Below are positions 12,701 through 27,700 of a stretch of DNA of 64,000 nt, one piece after another. Both the position numbers and the translations under genes were made by a program. The notes beneath the pieces were generated by a model. That model ran no database searches and had not been told where the DNA came from. It worked only from the letters and a program-made list of their open reading frames with translations. How positions within the stretch are numbered: position 1 is the stretch's first letter; every line of letters begins with the position of its first letter. Source of the DNA: Bedellia somnulentella (taxonomy: Eukaryota > Arthropoda > Insecta > Lepidoptera > Bedelliidae); NCBI GenBank assembly GCA_963576735.1, contig OY755198.1:3038001-3102000 (forward strand), written 5' to 3'.

Positions 12701-15700
12701 AGGAATTCCTCAGCCACTTTTGGAAGTTGCGTGGGGAAAAGACGTGATGGGTCTCTAACCGCTTCGCCCAAAAATTCCTTAAAAGCTCCAATACCGTTAG
12801 TCACCTCTTACGTACACCCACCGGAAGAAATGGGGTAGTGATATTCTAAGCCGACACTACACAGCAAACTCACGGCTATATATTCAAAGAACGGGTAGCC
12901 AGAGCTTTGGAGCTAAGAGCTCCTCAGCCACATTTGGAAGCTGTTAGCGGAGAAGATGCTAGAAATAAAGTAACATTGGCCCTTGAAAAAGCCCTATACC
13001 CTTAGTCGCCTCTTACGAAACCTGTGGGTAAAAAGGGGTAGTGACATTCTAAGCAACGACACGGCACAGAAAAAATTTATTGAAAAACATATAATATAAA
13101 CATAAACATAAACGTTCACGCCGTTTATCCCCGAAGGGGTTGGCAGAGGTACCAATACTTCTGAACTCACATGGCAGCGCCATCTAGTTTTCAGAGAAGG
13201 TACCCACGTTTTGCTTAGACAGTGTACTCACGTGATAGGGGGCAGGCCTATCGCCGTTTTGTACGAATACACTGTCACATGACTAAGTACAACTCAGCCA
13301 TGTGGGTTTCCTCACGATGTTTTCCCTCACCGTTAACAAACATGATAAATTAACCACACATATGACTTTAGAAAAGACAAATTGGTGTAGGCCCGACCCA
13401 GGATTGGAACTCACGCCCCTCTGTTTTCGGGCGGGTGTTCTACCCACCGGACTATCATGTCGTGAATGAAAAACATATAAAATATATAATAATAATACAT
13501 AATACTATATACATACTTCCATAAAAGAAAAGAAAAAAATGTGAAAGATGAAAAATTCAACAATGAATGGTCACTATAACATTCTACTTACTCTGTTTTA
13601 ACTTATTTTCTATTAAATATATTAACATAACATAAACATAAACGTTCGCGCCGTTTATCCCCGAAGGGGTTGGCAGAGGTACTAATACTACTGAACATCA
13701 CGTGACTGCGTCACCTGGTGTCCAGAGTAGTGTACTCACGTGATAGGAGGCAGGCCTATTGCCGTTTTATACGAATACACTGTCACGTGGCTTAGTACAA
13801 CTGGGCCATGTGGATTTCCTCACGATGTTTTCTCTCACCGTTAACAACCATGATAAATTAACCACACGTATGACTTTAGAAAAGATAAATTGGTGGAGGC
13901 CTGATCCGGGATTTGAACTCACGCGTTTCTGTTTTTGGGCGGGTGTTCTACCCATTGGACTATTATGTGATTATGATCTAATGTATAAAATTCACGTGTC
14001 ACAGTGCTTATGACTAATCCCCCCAAACCGATTTCAATTGAAATTTTGCATACATATTTGGTAGGTCTGAGAATGAGTTTGTAACAATTTTATTTTCCTA
14101 AGTGATAAGGGTTGTCTACCCCCAAAAAATATATTTTTATTTTATAGCGGAATAATTAATATGGCAAAACAACGTTTGCCGGTTTAGCGAGTATAATATA
14201 TCACGTATTCATTATGCTATTTAAATTTTCTGCTACTACCTATGGTACAAAATAATGATAATCAAGCAAATTGAATTTAATTAAAATATTTTTAATAAAT
14301 AAAGGAAAGAAAAATTTCGACACCGGCGAGGATCGAACCCTACATTCTAATTATAGAATGTTTGCTGTGTAGTGTCGGCTTAGAAAAGCACTACCCCATT
14401 TCTTTCGGTGGGTGTACGTAAAAGGTGACTAACGGTATCGGGGCTTTTAAGGGATTTTTGGGCGATGCTGTTGGAGACCCATCACCAACATCCTTTATTT
14501 TACCATCTTTTCCCCACTCAACTTTCCAAACGTGGCTGAGGAATTTCGAATTCCTTAGCTCTGGCTACCCCTTCTCGGAATTTAGAGACGTGAGTATGTG
14601 TATGTATGTATATATGTTGTTCGTGAAAACCTATATACCCGGTTCAATCTTCGCTGCTGTCGAATATTTTTCTTTCCTTTATTTCGCCACTCATCACGCC
14701 GTGGTTCCGCACGGGGCGAAAAGTGGGCTAAAGAGACCCGCTTTAGTACGATGAATGTGTGTGGAGGGATGCATGAAAAATTAGATGAAGTATGTTTGAT
14801 TATGGAAGAAAGAAAACTAGATTTTCTTTGTGTAAATGAAACGAAGCGCAAGGGAAAAGAGGTTTCACAACTTGGCCCATTTACAGCTATCTGGTCAGGA
14901 GTTGCCGAGAGTGACAGAGCTTGCCAAGGCGTGGGACTTCTGATATCTGAAAGGATGGCTAAGTGCATGAAAGATTATGCGTGTGTGAGTCCAAGGCTCC
15001 TATGGATAAAGGTGAAGTTAGGGCTTGTCCGGATGCGCATAATTTGCGTGTATGCTCCGGACATGTCTAGATCACTATCCGAGAGGGAGGAGTTTTGGAA
15101 TCTGTTAGACGATGTTGCGAATGGGTGTGATGAAAATGAGAAAATTGTTATGTTAGGAGATTTTAATGGTTGGGTTGGTGTGTCACGCAACGGTTGTGAA
15201 AGAGTTTTAGGAAAGTTTGGTGATAAAAGAGTGAACGAGAATGGTGAGAAAGTGATTGATGTATGTTTGGAGAGGAATCTTTGTGTTACGAACACGTTGT
15301 TTGAACACAAAGATATCCATATGTATACTAGACAGAGGGGAAGCGAGAGAAGTATGATAGATTTTGTTGTAGTGGATGAAAGGCTAAGAGCAAAGGTTGT
15401 TGACACCAGAGTCCATAGGGGCATTAACGTTGGCACAGATCACTTTCTCGTTATATCACGATTTAGGGGTCTGTGCACGCGTTGGCGTCACAGGCCTAAA
15501 GTGTCAACAACGGATTTTGCGAGAATAAAAGTGGAGAAATTGGAAGAGGATGAAAATATTAGAGATGAATATATGAAGAAATTGGACGACAGGCTAAGTT
15601 GCGTGGAGATGAAGGATGAATTGGAAATAGAAGAAGTATGGGATGTGCTCAAATCGTCAATGGTTGAATGTGCGACGGAAGTATGTGGATTGAGTAAAAG

Positions 15701-18700
15701 AACAAATAGACCACCAACAAGTTGGTGGGATAAAGATGTGAAAGAGGCAGTTGGAGATAAGAAGAAAGCTTGGTTAGATTTACTAGCGATTAAAGCTAGT
15801 AAACGAATGGATGCGAGAGTAACAGATGATGTAGTGAAGAATAGTGAAGATGAATATAAGAGAGTTAAGAATGAGGTTAAGAAGAAAATAGAAAAGAAAA
15901 AGCGTGATCTGATAGAATGGTGTGAGAGGAAACTCTCCGATAATTTCCGGAATAACCAAAAGTTGTTCTGGAAATATATCCGGAAAGAAAAGGGAGTTTC
16001 CCAAAACACGAGAGTGAATGTTGTGAGAGATGAACAAGGTGAATTGGCGACGGATGAAAGTAGCATAAGACGAGTATGGAAGAACTATTTTGAGGGACTC
16101 TTTGAAAAAGAGGATACATCCATTTCTTCGCCAATCGGCAGTAATGTTGATTGGAACGACGTTATGGGTGACTTTAGTGACAGTGAGATCAGTATGGAAG
16201 AAATAATGAAAGCAATGAAAAGTATGAAACTAGGGAAAGCGGCAGGGTATGACAGGATAAACACTGAAATGCTGAGGGCTGGTAAAGGGGTGGTGGCTTC
16301 CTGGTTGTACTTCCTTTTCCAAAAATGCTGGTCGAGTGGCAAAGTGCCACAAGACTGGTGCAAAGCGGTAATTGTGCCTTTATATAAAGGAAAGGGGTCA
16401 CACCAGGAGGCTAGAAACTACCGTGGAATTAGCCTACTCAGCATTGTCGGTAAATTGTATGCAAAGGTTTTGATTGAAAGAGTGATGAATGAAACGGAAG
16501 ATAAAATTTGGGATGTGCAAGCAGGATTTAGAAAGGGAATGGGATGTATGGACCAAATCTTCTCTTTAAGGAGCATCACCGAAAAGTTCTTAGCTAAGAA
16601 CCGAAAGGTGTATTGCTCCTTCATTGATTTAGAGAAGGCGTATGATAGGGTGGTAAGAAAGTGTTTATGGGAGGTGTTATCCAAGTTCGGTTTGGGGAGT
16701 CGACTTATACGTGCACTGGTATCACTCTATGAGGATTCCAGTGCATGTGTGAGAGTAAACGGGGAAAATACTGACTGGTTCGGGATCTCTCGGGGTGTCC
16801 GACAGGGTTGTGTAGCTTCCCCGTGGCTCTTCAATTTGTTCATGGATGACTGTTTAACAGAGTTGCGTGAAAGTGATTATGGATTGAGAATGGGTGGATT
16901 CATCATTAAATGCCTCTTATATGCCGACGATCAAGTGCTACTTGCATCATCGGTGGAAGAGCTGCAAGAGATGATGAATATTGCATGTGCGTCTTTTGAG
17001 AAAAAGGGAATGAGGGTGAATGTGGATAAAACAAAAACTATGGTTTTTGAGAGAGAGGTGAATATGACCGAATGCGTGATTGAGATTAATGGTAAGAAAG
17101 TGGAACAAGTGAAAGAGTTTGTATATTTGGGAAGTTTGTTTACTAGGGATGGAAAGTGTGATGAAGATATCGAGAGAAGAGTGAAAAAGGGTAATGCGGT
17201 AAATGGAGCACTGGATAGTCTAATGTCTAGTCAGTCGGTGTCTGCAAAGGCCCGAATGGCTGTGCATGATGCTGTCCTCGTTCCTACGCTTATGTATGGC
17301 AGTGAATGTTGGGTGTGGCAGAAGAAGCATGAAAGTAGAGTGAATGCAGTAGAAATGAGATCCCTCAGAAAAGTGTGTAATGTAAGGTTATGTGATCGTG
17401 TGAGGAATGATGTGATTCGTGAAAGGTGTGGTGTAAAAGATGATATTGTAAGAAAGATAGAAAAAGGAATGTTGAGATGGTTTGGGCACATAGAGAGGAT
17501 GGATGACAGTAAATTGGTGAAAGAGATATATAGAGCCAATGTGGAAGGTAATGTTAGTAGAGGACGACCTCGGAGGACACATTTGGATCAAATAGAACAT
17601 GTGCTCAAAAAGGCAGGTGTCCGCAGTATGAAGAATAAAAGAGCATGTATGAAAAGATTGATGGATGTAAACGAAGCCAGAGAGGTTTGCCAGGATCGTA
17701 CAAAGTGGCGATCGATAGTCTCTGCCTACCCCAATGGGAACTAACGGCGTGAGAATATGTATGTATGTATGTTTATTTATTAGAAATATAATTTAACTGA
17801 AGTCACAAACATTTGTTAGTCATTGTCAGTGTTTTTTAATGGTTTAACCATTATAAAAAAATTCAAAGAACAACATTCGTTCCATCACTAACGTAAAAAT
17901 AAGGACAATGAAGAATTTATTCAGAAGTGAAGTGAAGGTTCCCTATCAACTTCCAAATGTGGTTTAGGAGTTTCTAGCTCTGAAGCTCTGGATACCCCAT
18001 TTTGGGAGTTATGGTCGTGAGTATATCTATGTATGTATGTATCCAGAGAAGCATGTTTGGATTGTTTAATAAACTATAAAATTAAAATAATAGTCATATT
18101 CGCTTATGAAAAAAATTTATCATATCATACATACATATACTCACGGCTATAAATCCCTAAAAGGGGTAGCCAGAGCTGAGAAATAATAAATTCCTCAGCC
18201 ACTTTTGGAAGTTGAGTGAGGAAAAGATGGTAGTACAAAGGTTGTTGGTGATGGGTCTCCAACCGCATCGCCCAAAAATCCCTTAAAAAGCCCCAAGTCC
18301 GTTAGTCGCCTCTTACGTACACCCACCGGAATAAATGGGGTAGTGCTATTCTTAGCCGACACTACACAGCTTCAAAGCTTTTCCGGATCAATCAGCCGTG
18401 AATATTTTATTGGTCATTTCTTTCCGGGATGAAAAGTATCCTATGTCACAAATGGGGTCTTTATCTTGCATTCTACCAAATTTCATTTACATACATTATG
18501 TATTGAGGAAAAGACAATATTTATTGAGGAGCAATTTCGCCTCAAACACACAATCATCCAAACATCTAAACTTTCACATTTATAATATTAATAAGATTGA
18601 AGGTTACTAATGTTTTTTATTTCTTCTTTTGACAGAGACTGCAGAGTGGTCAGAGATCCGCAAACATTGAAGTCAAAAGGCTACGGTTTCGTATCGTTTT

Positions 18701-21700
18701 TGAAAAAATCTGTAAGTACCTTATTTTCAATAAGTTATAACCGCCATAGATTTCTAGCAACTTATTTTAACAAACAAACAAATTGGTATGCAAAGTTGTA
18801 TATAAGTGTTGATGGTTACAAAATTATTTCGAGATTTTATGTTCTTTGACGTTATTTTCAAAATAAAAATTAAAATATAAATACGTAAATACATATACTC
18901 ACGGCTATAAATCCCTAAAAGGGGAAGCCAGAGCTAACGAATTAAAAATTCCTTAGCCACTTTTGGAAAGTTGAGTGGGGAAATTATGGTAAAATAAAGG
19001 CTGTTGGTGATGGGTCTCCGACAACAGCGCCCAAAAATCCCTTAAAAAGCCCCAATACCGTTAGTCGCCTCTCACGTACACCCACCGGAAGAAATGGGGT
19101 AGTGCTATTCTAAGCCGACACTACACAGCAAAATAATTATAATATATCTAAGATTATTGTTATTTTATCGAAACTCTGTAAAAAAATTCAATGGTTTACG
19201 CTACAGAGAATTGGCCTCGACCTCGTTTTTAAAACATACCCGTTTTATATTTTAAATCGATTAAAGACATCAATTTAAACAACTTTGCCTATAATATTGT
19301 AATTTTAAATTTAATTAATACATAAAAAGTGTCGTACCTAGATCAAACTGAGAAAGTATAGTGAGGTTCTTAGCCTCAGCTGAAATAAAAAAAACATTTT
19401 GTGATTTCACCATAAGTATTATTTTTATATTATCTAAGGCTAAGAAACTCACCATACATTCCCAGTTTGATCCAGGCAGTGACACGTTTTAATTATTAAT
19501 TATTTTGAAAATTTCATATTTTTAGATAGGCATTCCAGAGGCAAAGTTGTTTTGTTTTATGTTTTTTATCAATTTAAAATATAAGAAGGGTATGTTTTAA
19601 AGCCGAGGTCGAGGCCAATTCTTTGAATATCCATCCGATAAAATAAAACAAGTCATTTACTCCCAATCACTTCGAAAAATAAAATGTCGAAGTCATATTT
19701 GTTACATACATATATACACATACTCACGGCTATAAATCCCTAAATGGGGTAGCCAGAGCTGAGAAATAATAAATTCCTCAGCCACTTTTGGAAGTTGAGT
19801 GGGAAAAAGATGGTAGTATAAAGGTTGTTGGTGATGGGTCTCCAACCGCATCGCCCAAAAATCCCTTAAAAAGCCTCAAATCCGTTAGTCACCGGAAGAA
19901 ATGGGGTAGTGCTATTCTAAGCCGACACTACACAGCCTATGTTGTTATTCTGATTATGGTCCATTACGCTTAGTTGTCATTTTATAAACTTATATAATTA
20001 TTTTCATCATATTGTACTGGTTTAAATATCCTATATTAAAAAGTAAAAATAATGTTTACTATTTAATGAGAAAATAAATCCATACTGATTTATTTAGTAC
20101 CCTAATAGCGCTTTAAGCTATTTTTTTAGATAAGGAATTTATAAACAAAGGAAATCAAACTTTGTTAGGACAACTCGGACTACAGAAATTGTATCAATTT
20201 GTCGAAATCTGTCAGCTTAATTTGACAAGTACTGATCTTATTGATCACTCTAATAATCGAATATTAGCCAAAACCTATATAATTCTCTATATAACTCGGT
20301 GGTCAGCTGCCGAACTGTCTACTAACTGCTCTATATAATTCTTGTAAAATTTTCAGAAATTTAAATAATCATAACTAATTAATAAATAAGTTTTTAAGAA
20401 AAATATACAAATCAGTCTCCACTGACTACTACTACTACTACTACTTTGCATACCGAATTGAAGTGATCAAGTGCCAAGAATAAGAAAATACATGCGTATC
20501 CATTATATTCATCCATTATATATATATTGTGCGGTGTAGTGTCGGCTTAGAACAGCACTACCCCACTTCAGCCGGTGGGTGTACGTAAAAGGCGACTAAC
20601 GGCATTGGGGTTTTTAAGGGATTTTTGGGCGATGCGGTTGGGGACCCATCACCAACAACCTTTATTTTACCATCTTTTCCCCACTCAACTTCCAAAAGTG
20701 GCTGAGGAATTTCTGATTCCTTAGCTCTGGCTACCCCTACTAGGGATTTATAGCCGTCAGTATATGTATGTATGTATGTATATATATATCCGTATATTGA
20801 TAAGGACAATGGTAGCTAAAAATATGAACTTCCTCAGACACTTTTGTGAAATAATGTTTTTATTATAAATAATCTATATTCAATAAATAAATAAATAGTA
20901 CATAAATAACTACGTAGTGTCAGCTCAGAGTGTGTGTTTTTATTATTTTCTTCGTAATGTAGTATTGCCGTGTAGCGCCGGCTTAGAATGCCACTACCCC
21001 CTTCTACCCATGGCTTTTTAAGTGGTTTCTGGATGATGCGGTTGGAGACCATCACCAACGATACTTTATATCTGCCATCTTATCCTTTATCAACTTCCAA
21101 ATGTGGCTGAAGAGTTTCTAGCTCTGAAGTTCTGGCTACCCCTTTTTGAGATTCATGGCCGTGAGTATCTGTATATATGTATGTATGACGGTGAATATAT
21201 CCCGACTCTTTTTTTCTTTGTATGCGTCTAAAATGTAAAGATATATTCAGAATAGATGATTATTGGTCCTGATCCAAAGAGCCAATGTGGAAGGTAATGT
21301 TAGTAGAGAACGACCTCGGAGGACACACCTGTACCAAATGGAGTGTGTGCTCAAAAAGGCCGGTGTCCGAAGTTTGAAGAATAAAAGAGCATATATGAAA
21401 AGATTGATGGATGTAATCGAAGCTAGAGAGGTTTGCCAGGATCGTACAAAGTGGCGCTCAATAGTTTCTGCAAACCCCAATGGGAAATAATGGCTCGAGT
21501 ACATGTATGTACATACATATATACATATACACACGGCTATATATCCCTAGAAGGGGTAGCCAGAGCTAAGGAACTAGAAATTCTTCAGCCACTTTTGCAA
21601 ATTGCGTGGGGAATCAATGGTAAAATAAAGGTTCTTGGTGATGGGTCTCCAACCGCATCACCCAAAAAACACTTTAAAGCCCCAATACCGTTAGTTGCCT

Positions 21701-24700
21701 CTTACGTACACCCACCTTAAGAAATGGGGTAGTGCTATTCCAAGCCAACACTACACAGCTATGTATATTCATAATATAGGTATACGCGTAAAACACAAGC
21801 TTATTTTATCTTATTCATTATTTTGAAGGTGCTTACAGCTGAATTTACAAAATGAAATTATTAGATAGGCAGAAATAGGCCAATTGCTGTGTAGTGTCAG
21901 CTTAGCACTACCCCATTTCGTCTGACGGTTGTACGTAAGAGGCGACTAACGGTATTGGGGCTTTCAAGGGATTTTTGGGCGATGCGGTTGGAGACCCATC
22001 ACCAACAACCTTTATTACCCCTTCTATTCCCCACTCAACTTTTAAAAGTGGCTGAGAAATTTCTAATTCCTTAACTCTGGTTACCCCTTCTTGAGATTTG
22101 TGGCCGTAAGTATATGTAATAACGATAATGATTGATTCTTCTTAATTCCTAGGAAGCCGAGTCGGCAATCTCAGGCATGAACGGCCAATGGTTGGGATCT
22201 CGGTCGATCCGTACCAACTGGGCGACCAGGAAACCTCCAGCGCCCAAATCTGAATGTAAGTATCTTCAAACTAATATAGAATAGAATACACACACACACA
22301 TAAATACATATATTCATACTACAGGAAAACACGATTTGTTTATGTATTCATTTACAAAAGATTGATGGATGTAAACGAAGCCAGAGAGGTTTGCCAGGAT
22401 CGTACAAAGTGGCGATGGATAGTCTCTGCCTACCCCAATGGGAACTAACAGCGTGAGAATATGTATGTATGTATGTATGTATTTACAAAAATGTGATTAT
22501 TAGTGTCCATTGCTCAGGTTAGACCTATAAGTGCATTAATGTACACTATGTGTCTCACTCTTTATTATAATTGTAAAACATGAGCTCTAATATTATTTTT
22601 TTATTAGAATGGAAAACTTTTTATTGCACATCAAAAATGGAGAAACATTTACAAATACACAGAATTAAATAACGAAAGTAATATTCGCGGTCTTATCACT
22701 AAAAGCGATCTCTTCCAGACAGCCTTTAAATGGAGAGATCAATAAATTACAGTCATATGAGATAGGTGTACAAAAACATGGTGAATCTGATAACTATGCA
22801 TTAATCTACAGAATCAATACAACAATATATATACATACAGATCCACAATCTTTTCTTGGCCGGCGGCGACTACCTACCTACCTAGTCGCCGCCGGCCAAG
22901 AAAAGATTGTGGATCTGTACCTTCGATCATATATACCACAGATACACCAACAAAGAACGAAAAACGGCCCGGCCAAACCGCGCTTATTTATATGACAAGC
23001 ACTGTTTCACTGACAGTCACGTGCTAGATCTCGCAATAAATAATGAGTCTTAAGAAAATGTGGTAAGGTCGATAATTGCAGAAAAATAAATATTTAATTG
23101 TCAAAAGGTCTTTTTATTCTTGCGGTCCACTTTTATGCGTTGAATTTGTATGAAGTGCGGCATCTTTGGTGTATATAATCGAAGATACAAACAAACCATA
23201 ATTATAACGTAAACGTAAACGTTCACGCCGTTTATGCCCGAAGGGGTTGGCAGAGGTACCAATACTTCTGGACTCACATGGCAGCGCCATCTAGTGTCCA
23301 GAGAAGGTACTCACGTTTTGCTTAGACAGTGTACTCACGTGATAGGGGGTAGGCCTATCGCCATTTTGTACGAATACACTGTCACATGACTAAGTACAAC
23401 TCAGCCATGTGGGTTTCCTCACGATGTTTTCCCTCACCGTTAACAACCATGATTAATTAACCACACATATGACTTTAGAAAAGACAAATTGGTGTAGGCC
23501 CGACCCAGGATTGAAATTCACGCCCTTCTGTTTTCGGGCGGGTGTTCTATCCACTGGACTATCATGTCGCCATAATTTTGATTATGTGGCTGTAAAAATG
23601 GTTTGCTATTGAATCTTAGGTTATAATACTTAACTTTAGGATTCACTAGTAGCGATAGCTCTTGCACATTGCTCATAATGGCAGAGTTACTCACATATTC
23701 TCCGTATCAAATTTTTTTTCATGCTAGGTATTAATTCAAATTATAAGTTAATGCCCACCAGCGTTGATGCGATGCGACATTCTGTTTATTTCACTATTTA
23801 GTAGTACATAACATAAACGTTGCTGGAAAATATGTGCACTAAAGTGACACCTAATAATGCACAGGCTCAAGGACAGGTGACACAATATAAACGAACATAC
23901 ATACATACATATACTCACGGCTATATTTCCCTAGAAGGGGTAGCCAGAGCTAAGGAATTATAAATTCCTCAGCCACGTTTGGAAGTTGAGTGGGGAAAAG
24001 ATGGTAAAAATAAAGGTTTTTAGTGATGGGTCTCCAACCGCATCGCCCAAAAATCCAATAAAAAGCCCCAATACCCTTAGTCGCCTCTTACGACACCCGT
24101 GGGTAGTAAGGGGTAGCGACATTCTAAGCCGGCACTACACGGCAAACAAAGAACGAAAAAAGAAATAGAAACGAAAGAATAGAAAAAACATAACATAACA
24201 TAAACTTTTGCTTTGACAGTGTACTCACGTGATAAGGGGTAGGCCTATCGCCGTTTTTGTACGAATACACTGTCACGTGGCTAAGTACAACTCGGCCATG
24301 TGGGTTTCCTCAGGATGTTGTCCCTCACCGTTTACTACCATGATAGGTTAATTTATCATGGTAGTGGCCGTGCGCTTCGTCAGGGAGGCATTCCCCGGCG
24401 AGAATGTTGACGCCTATGACTTTAGAAAAGACAAATTTGTGTAGGCCCGACCCGGGATTTGAACTCATGCCTAGGCAGGCGTTCACAGACGGGTTTTCTA
24501 CCCATTAGACTATCAAGTCGTTACTGAAAATGTGTTAGTATATTAATAAAATAATATTCTTATCGTAGCCTAACTTTTAAAATCCAATCTTTTATAAATC
24601 TAACTTAATCTGAATTCCTTTTTGAAGGGTAATTTGCATCTTTAATATATTCTTTGCGAGAATGAAATAAATATTTTATCAGTCGTTTTCACTTATTTAT

Positions 24701-27700
24701 TCATAAACGAAAGATTAAAGAAACATTATTGAACAAACTCTTAAGAAGTACTGGAAAAAATGATTAATTAATCCGCGCTCTCCATTTGTTTCTAAGATAG
24801 CATTAGAAGACTTATTCAAAATATGGCTCAATTCACGAAATGATTTTAAACGAGAAATGAATATAATTTTTATTAATTGAGCATACTTTTTAACATACCG
24901 TGATAGCTCAATGGGTAGAACACCGGTTATCGTGCAAACGACTAGTGTTCAAATCCCGGGTAGGGCCTACACCAATTTGTCTTTTCTAAAGACAAAAGTA
25001 TAATATTATATACTATATATTAGACATATGTGTGGTTAATTTATCATGGTTCTCAACGATGAGGGAAAACATCGTGAGGAAACCCACATGGCTGAGTTGT
25101 ACTTAGTCATGTGACAGTGTATTCGTACAAAACGGCGATAGGCCTGCCCCTATCACGTGAGTACACTGTTCATGCAAAACGTGGGTATTCTGAACACCAG
25201 TTGATAATGTCACGTGATGTTCAGAAGTATTAGCACCTCTGCCAACCCCTTCAGGGATATTCGGCGTGAACGTTTATGTTATGTTATGTTTTTCACATAC
25301 ATATACTCACTTCATACGTTCCCATTGGGGTAGTCAAAGACTAGGGATCGCCGTTTAGTACAATCCTGGTAGACCTCTCGTGTTTCGGCTACATTTAAAA
25401 TCCTTTTCATACATATTCTTTTATTCTTCATACTTTGAACGCAGACTTCATCATAATTTCAGACGTGAAATGTATTTTGATAAGTAACATTTTCTTAATC
25501 TATTATTTACTAGCTGACCCGACAGACTTAGTACTGACAAATCTGCTCATGATAAACTTTAGGCATTTTTCCGGTACTCTTAGTTCAATCAGGCGTGAAT
25601 ATTGTATTGGTCAAATGTTTTTGGGACAAAAGTATCCTATTAGATAATTTGGGTCATTATCTAGCATTTTGCCTAATTTCATTCATATACATTATGTACT
25701 TGAGGAACCTTTTCGCCTCAAACACACAAACATCCAAACATCTAAACTTTCACATTTATAATATTAATAGGACTATCGATAGGCCAGTGATCGTACTATA
25801 ATTTTCAAACAATTTCAATTAAGTTTGCCGTGTAGTGCCGGCTTAGAATGTCGCTACCCCTTTCTACCCACGGTTGTCGTAAGAGGCGACTAAGGGTATT
25901 GGGGCTTTTATTGGATTTTTGGGCGATGCGGTTGGAGACCCATCACCAAAAACCTTTATTCTTACCATCTTTTCCCCACTCAACTTCCAAAATTGGCTGA
26001 GGAATCCCTTAGCTCTGGTTACTCCTTCTAGGGAAATATAGCCGTGAGTTTGTTCAATAAAGTTATAGATACTTAAAGATCTCTTCTCAGTTTGACCACA
26101 GACAGTGTGCATGCATCCGTGTCAAGTCAAATACAGAGGGTCAACTCTTCACATCGAGAACGAAAATAGGCATACTTATATCTTCTAAAACCTATTAAAA
26201 TTTATTTCTGTCTCGCTCACACGATCGAATTCCGTATTTTGACATTCCCGGTATATGAGAATACATGGTGATATTCGACGAATCCAACGATACCTCCGCA
26301 GTTGTCGTTGGTTTCATCGAATATCCAAATGTCTCAATCCGAATATTCGAACGCGCAAAGAAGAAAGAAATAAATTTTAATATGGATAGAAGAGATAAGT
26401 ATGCTAATTATCTTACTTGGCGTGAAGAGTAGAACTTCAGGGTAGTAGTGTACAGCATGTAATGTATTTTACATACATACATACATATACTCACGGCTAT
26501 AAATACCTAGAAGGGGTAGCCAGAGCTAAGGGATCACAAATTCCTCAGCCACTTTTGGAAGTTGAGAGGGGAAAAGATGGTAGAATAAAGGTTGTTGGTG
26601 ATGGGTCTCCAACCGCATCGCCCAAAAATCCCTTAAAAGCCCCAATACCGTTAGTCGCCTCTTACGACACCCGTGGGTAGAAAGGGGTATGTATGTATGT
26701 ATATGTATATTGTATATGTATGTATGTATGTAATTTTATCAGTGAGCAAAACTTTTATAAATCGTATTTATATTTTTCCTTTTTTACTTGCATAGACTAT
26801 AAATACCAAAAGAGTAGCCGGAGCTTCAGAACTAGAAATTGCTGAACAGCTTTTTAAAGTTAAGTGAAGAAAATATCGTAATATAAAGGATTATAGTGAT
26901 ATATTTTTACTATTTTATTTGCCATGTAGTGCCGGCTTAGAATGTCGCTACTCCTTTCTACCAACGGTTGTCGTAAGAGGCGACTAAGGTTATTAAGGCT
27001 TTGTATTGGTTTTTTTTGGCCATGCGGTTGGAGACCCATCACCAAAAACCTTTATTTTTACCATCTTTTCCCCACTCAACTTCCAAAAGTGGCTGAGAAA
27101 TTTATAATTCCTTAGCTCTGGTTACCCCTTCAAGGGAAATATAGCCGTGAGTATATGTATGTATGTATTTTATTAGTAATCCTCTGAAAACTCGAAAATC
27201 CTTTAACATTTCCGTATTCATAAGAAATACAAAATTAGAAATTCTAGGGGTATTTCGACTTATGATTCATGGAATATGAAGAAAGAAACTAATGTTCTGT
27301 TTTAATTTCCGTTCTGACATTGCATATTGTAGTTAAACTTTTCTTTGTCATTGCATAGTCAATAAGGTAAACATGCTATTCACACCATTTGTTTACGAAG
27401 GGGTGGCAGACATACTTAAAGTTCCCAAAATGGCGGCACGAATTAGAAATGCGAGCCTAAGGGTGCGGATCTACCAAAAACGTATATATGTTTCTAAGAT
27501 CAATAGAATCGGTTCATTTATCTATTCTGATTGACATGTTACACCTTATTATATTATAATTGGGGCTTTTTATTGGATTTTTGGGCGATGTGGTTGGATA
27601 CCCGTCACCAAAAACATTAATTATTACCATCTTTTCCCAAATCAACTTCCAAAAATGGTTGAGGAATTTCTCATTCCAAAGCTCTGGCTACCCCGTGAAG

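Noticed and set aside
14598..14750. N-terminal extension of the RTE ORF to the Met at 14598
   Set aside because: This part translates a SINE-A tail and 5' UTR. Homology-like sequence starts at the Met at 14751.
26689..26735. Regularly spaced repeats resembling a CRISPR array
   Set aside because: Simple TATG microsatellite and dispersed SINEs in a eukaryotic genome. There are no spacers of constant length.
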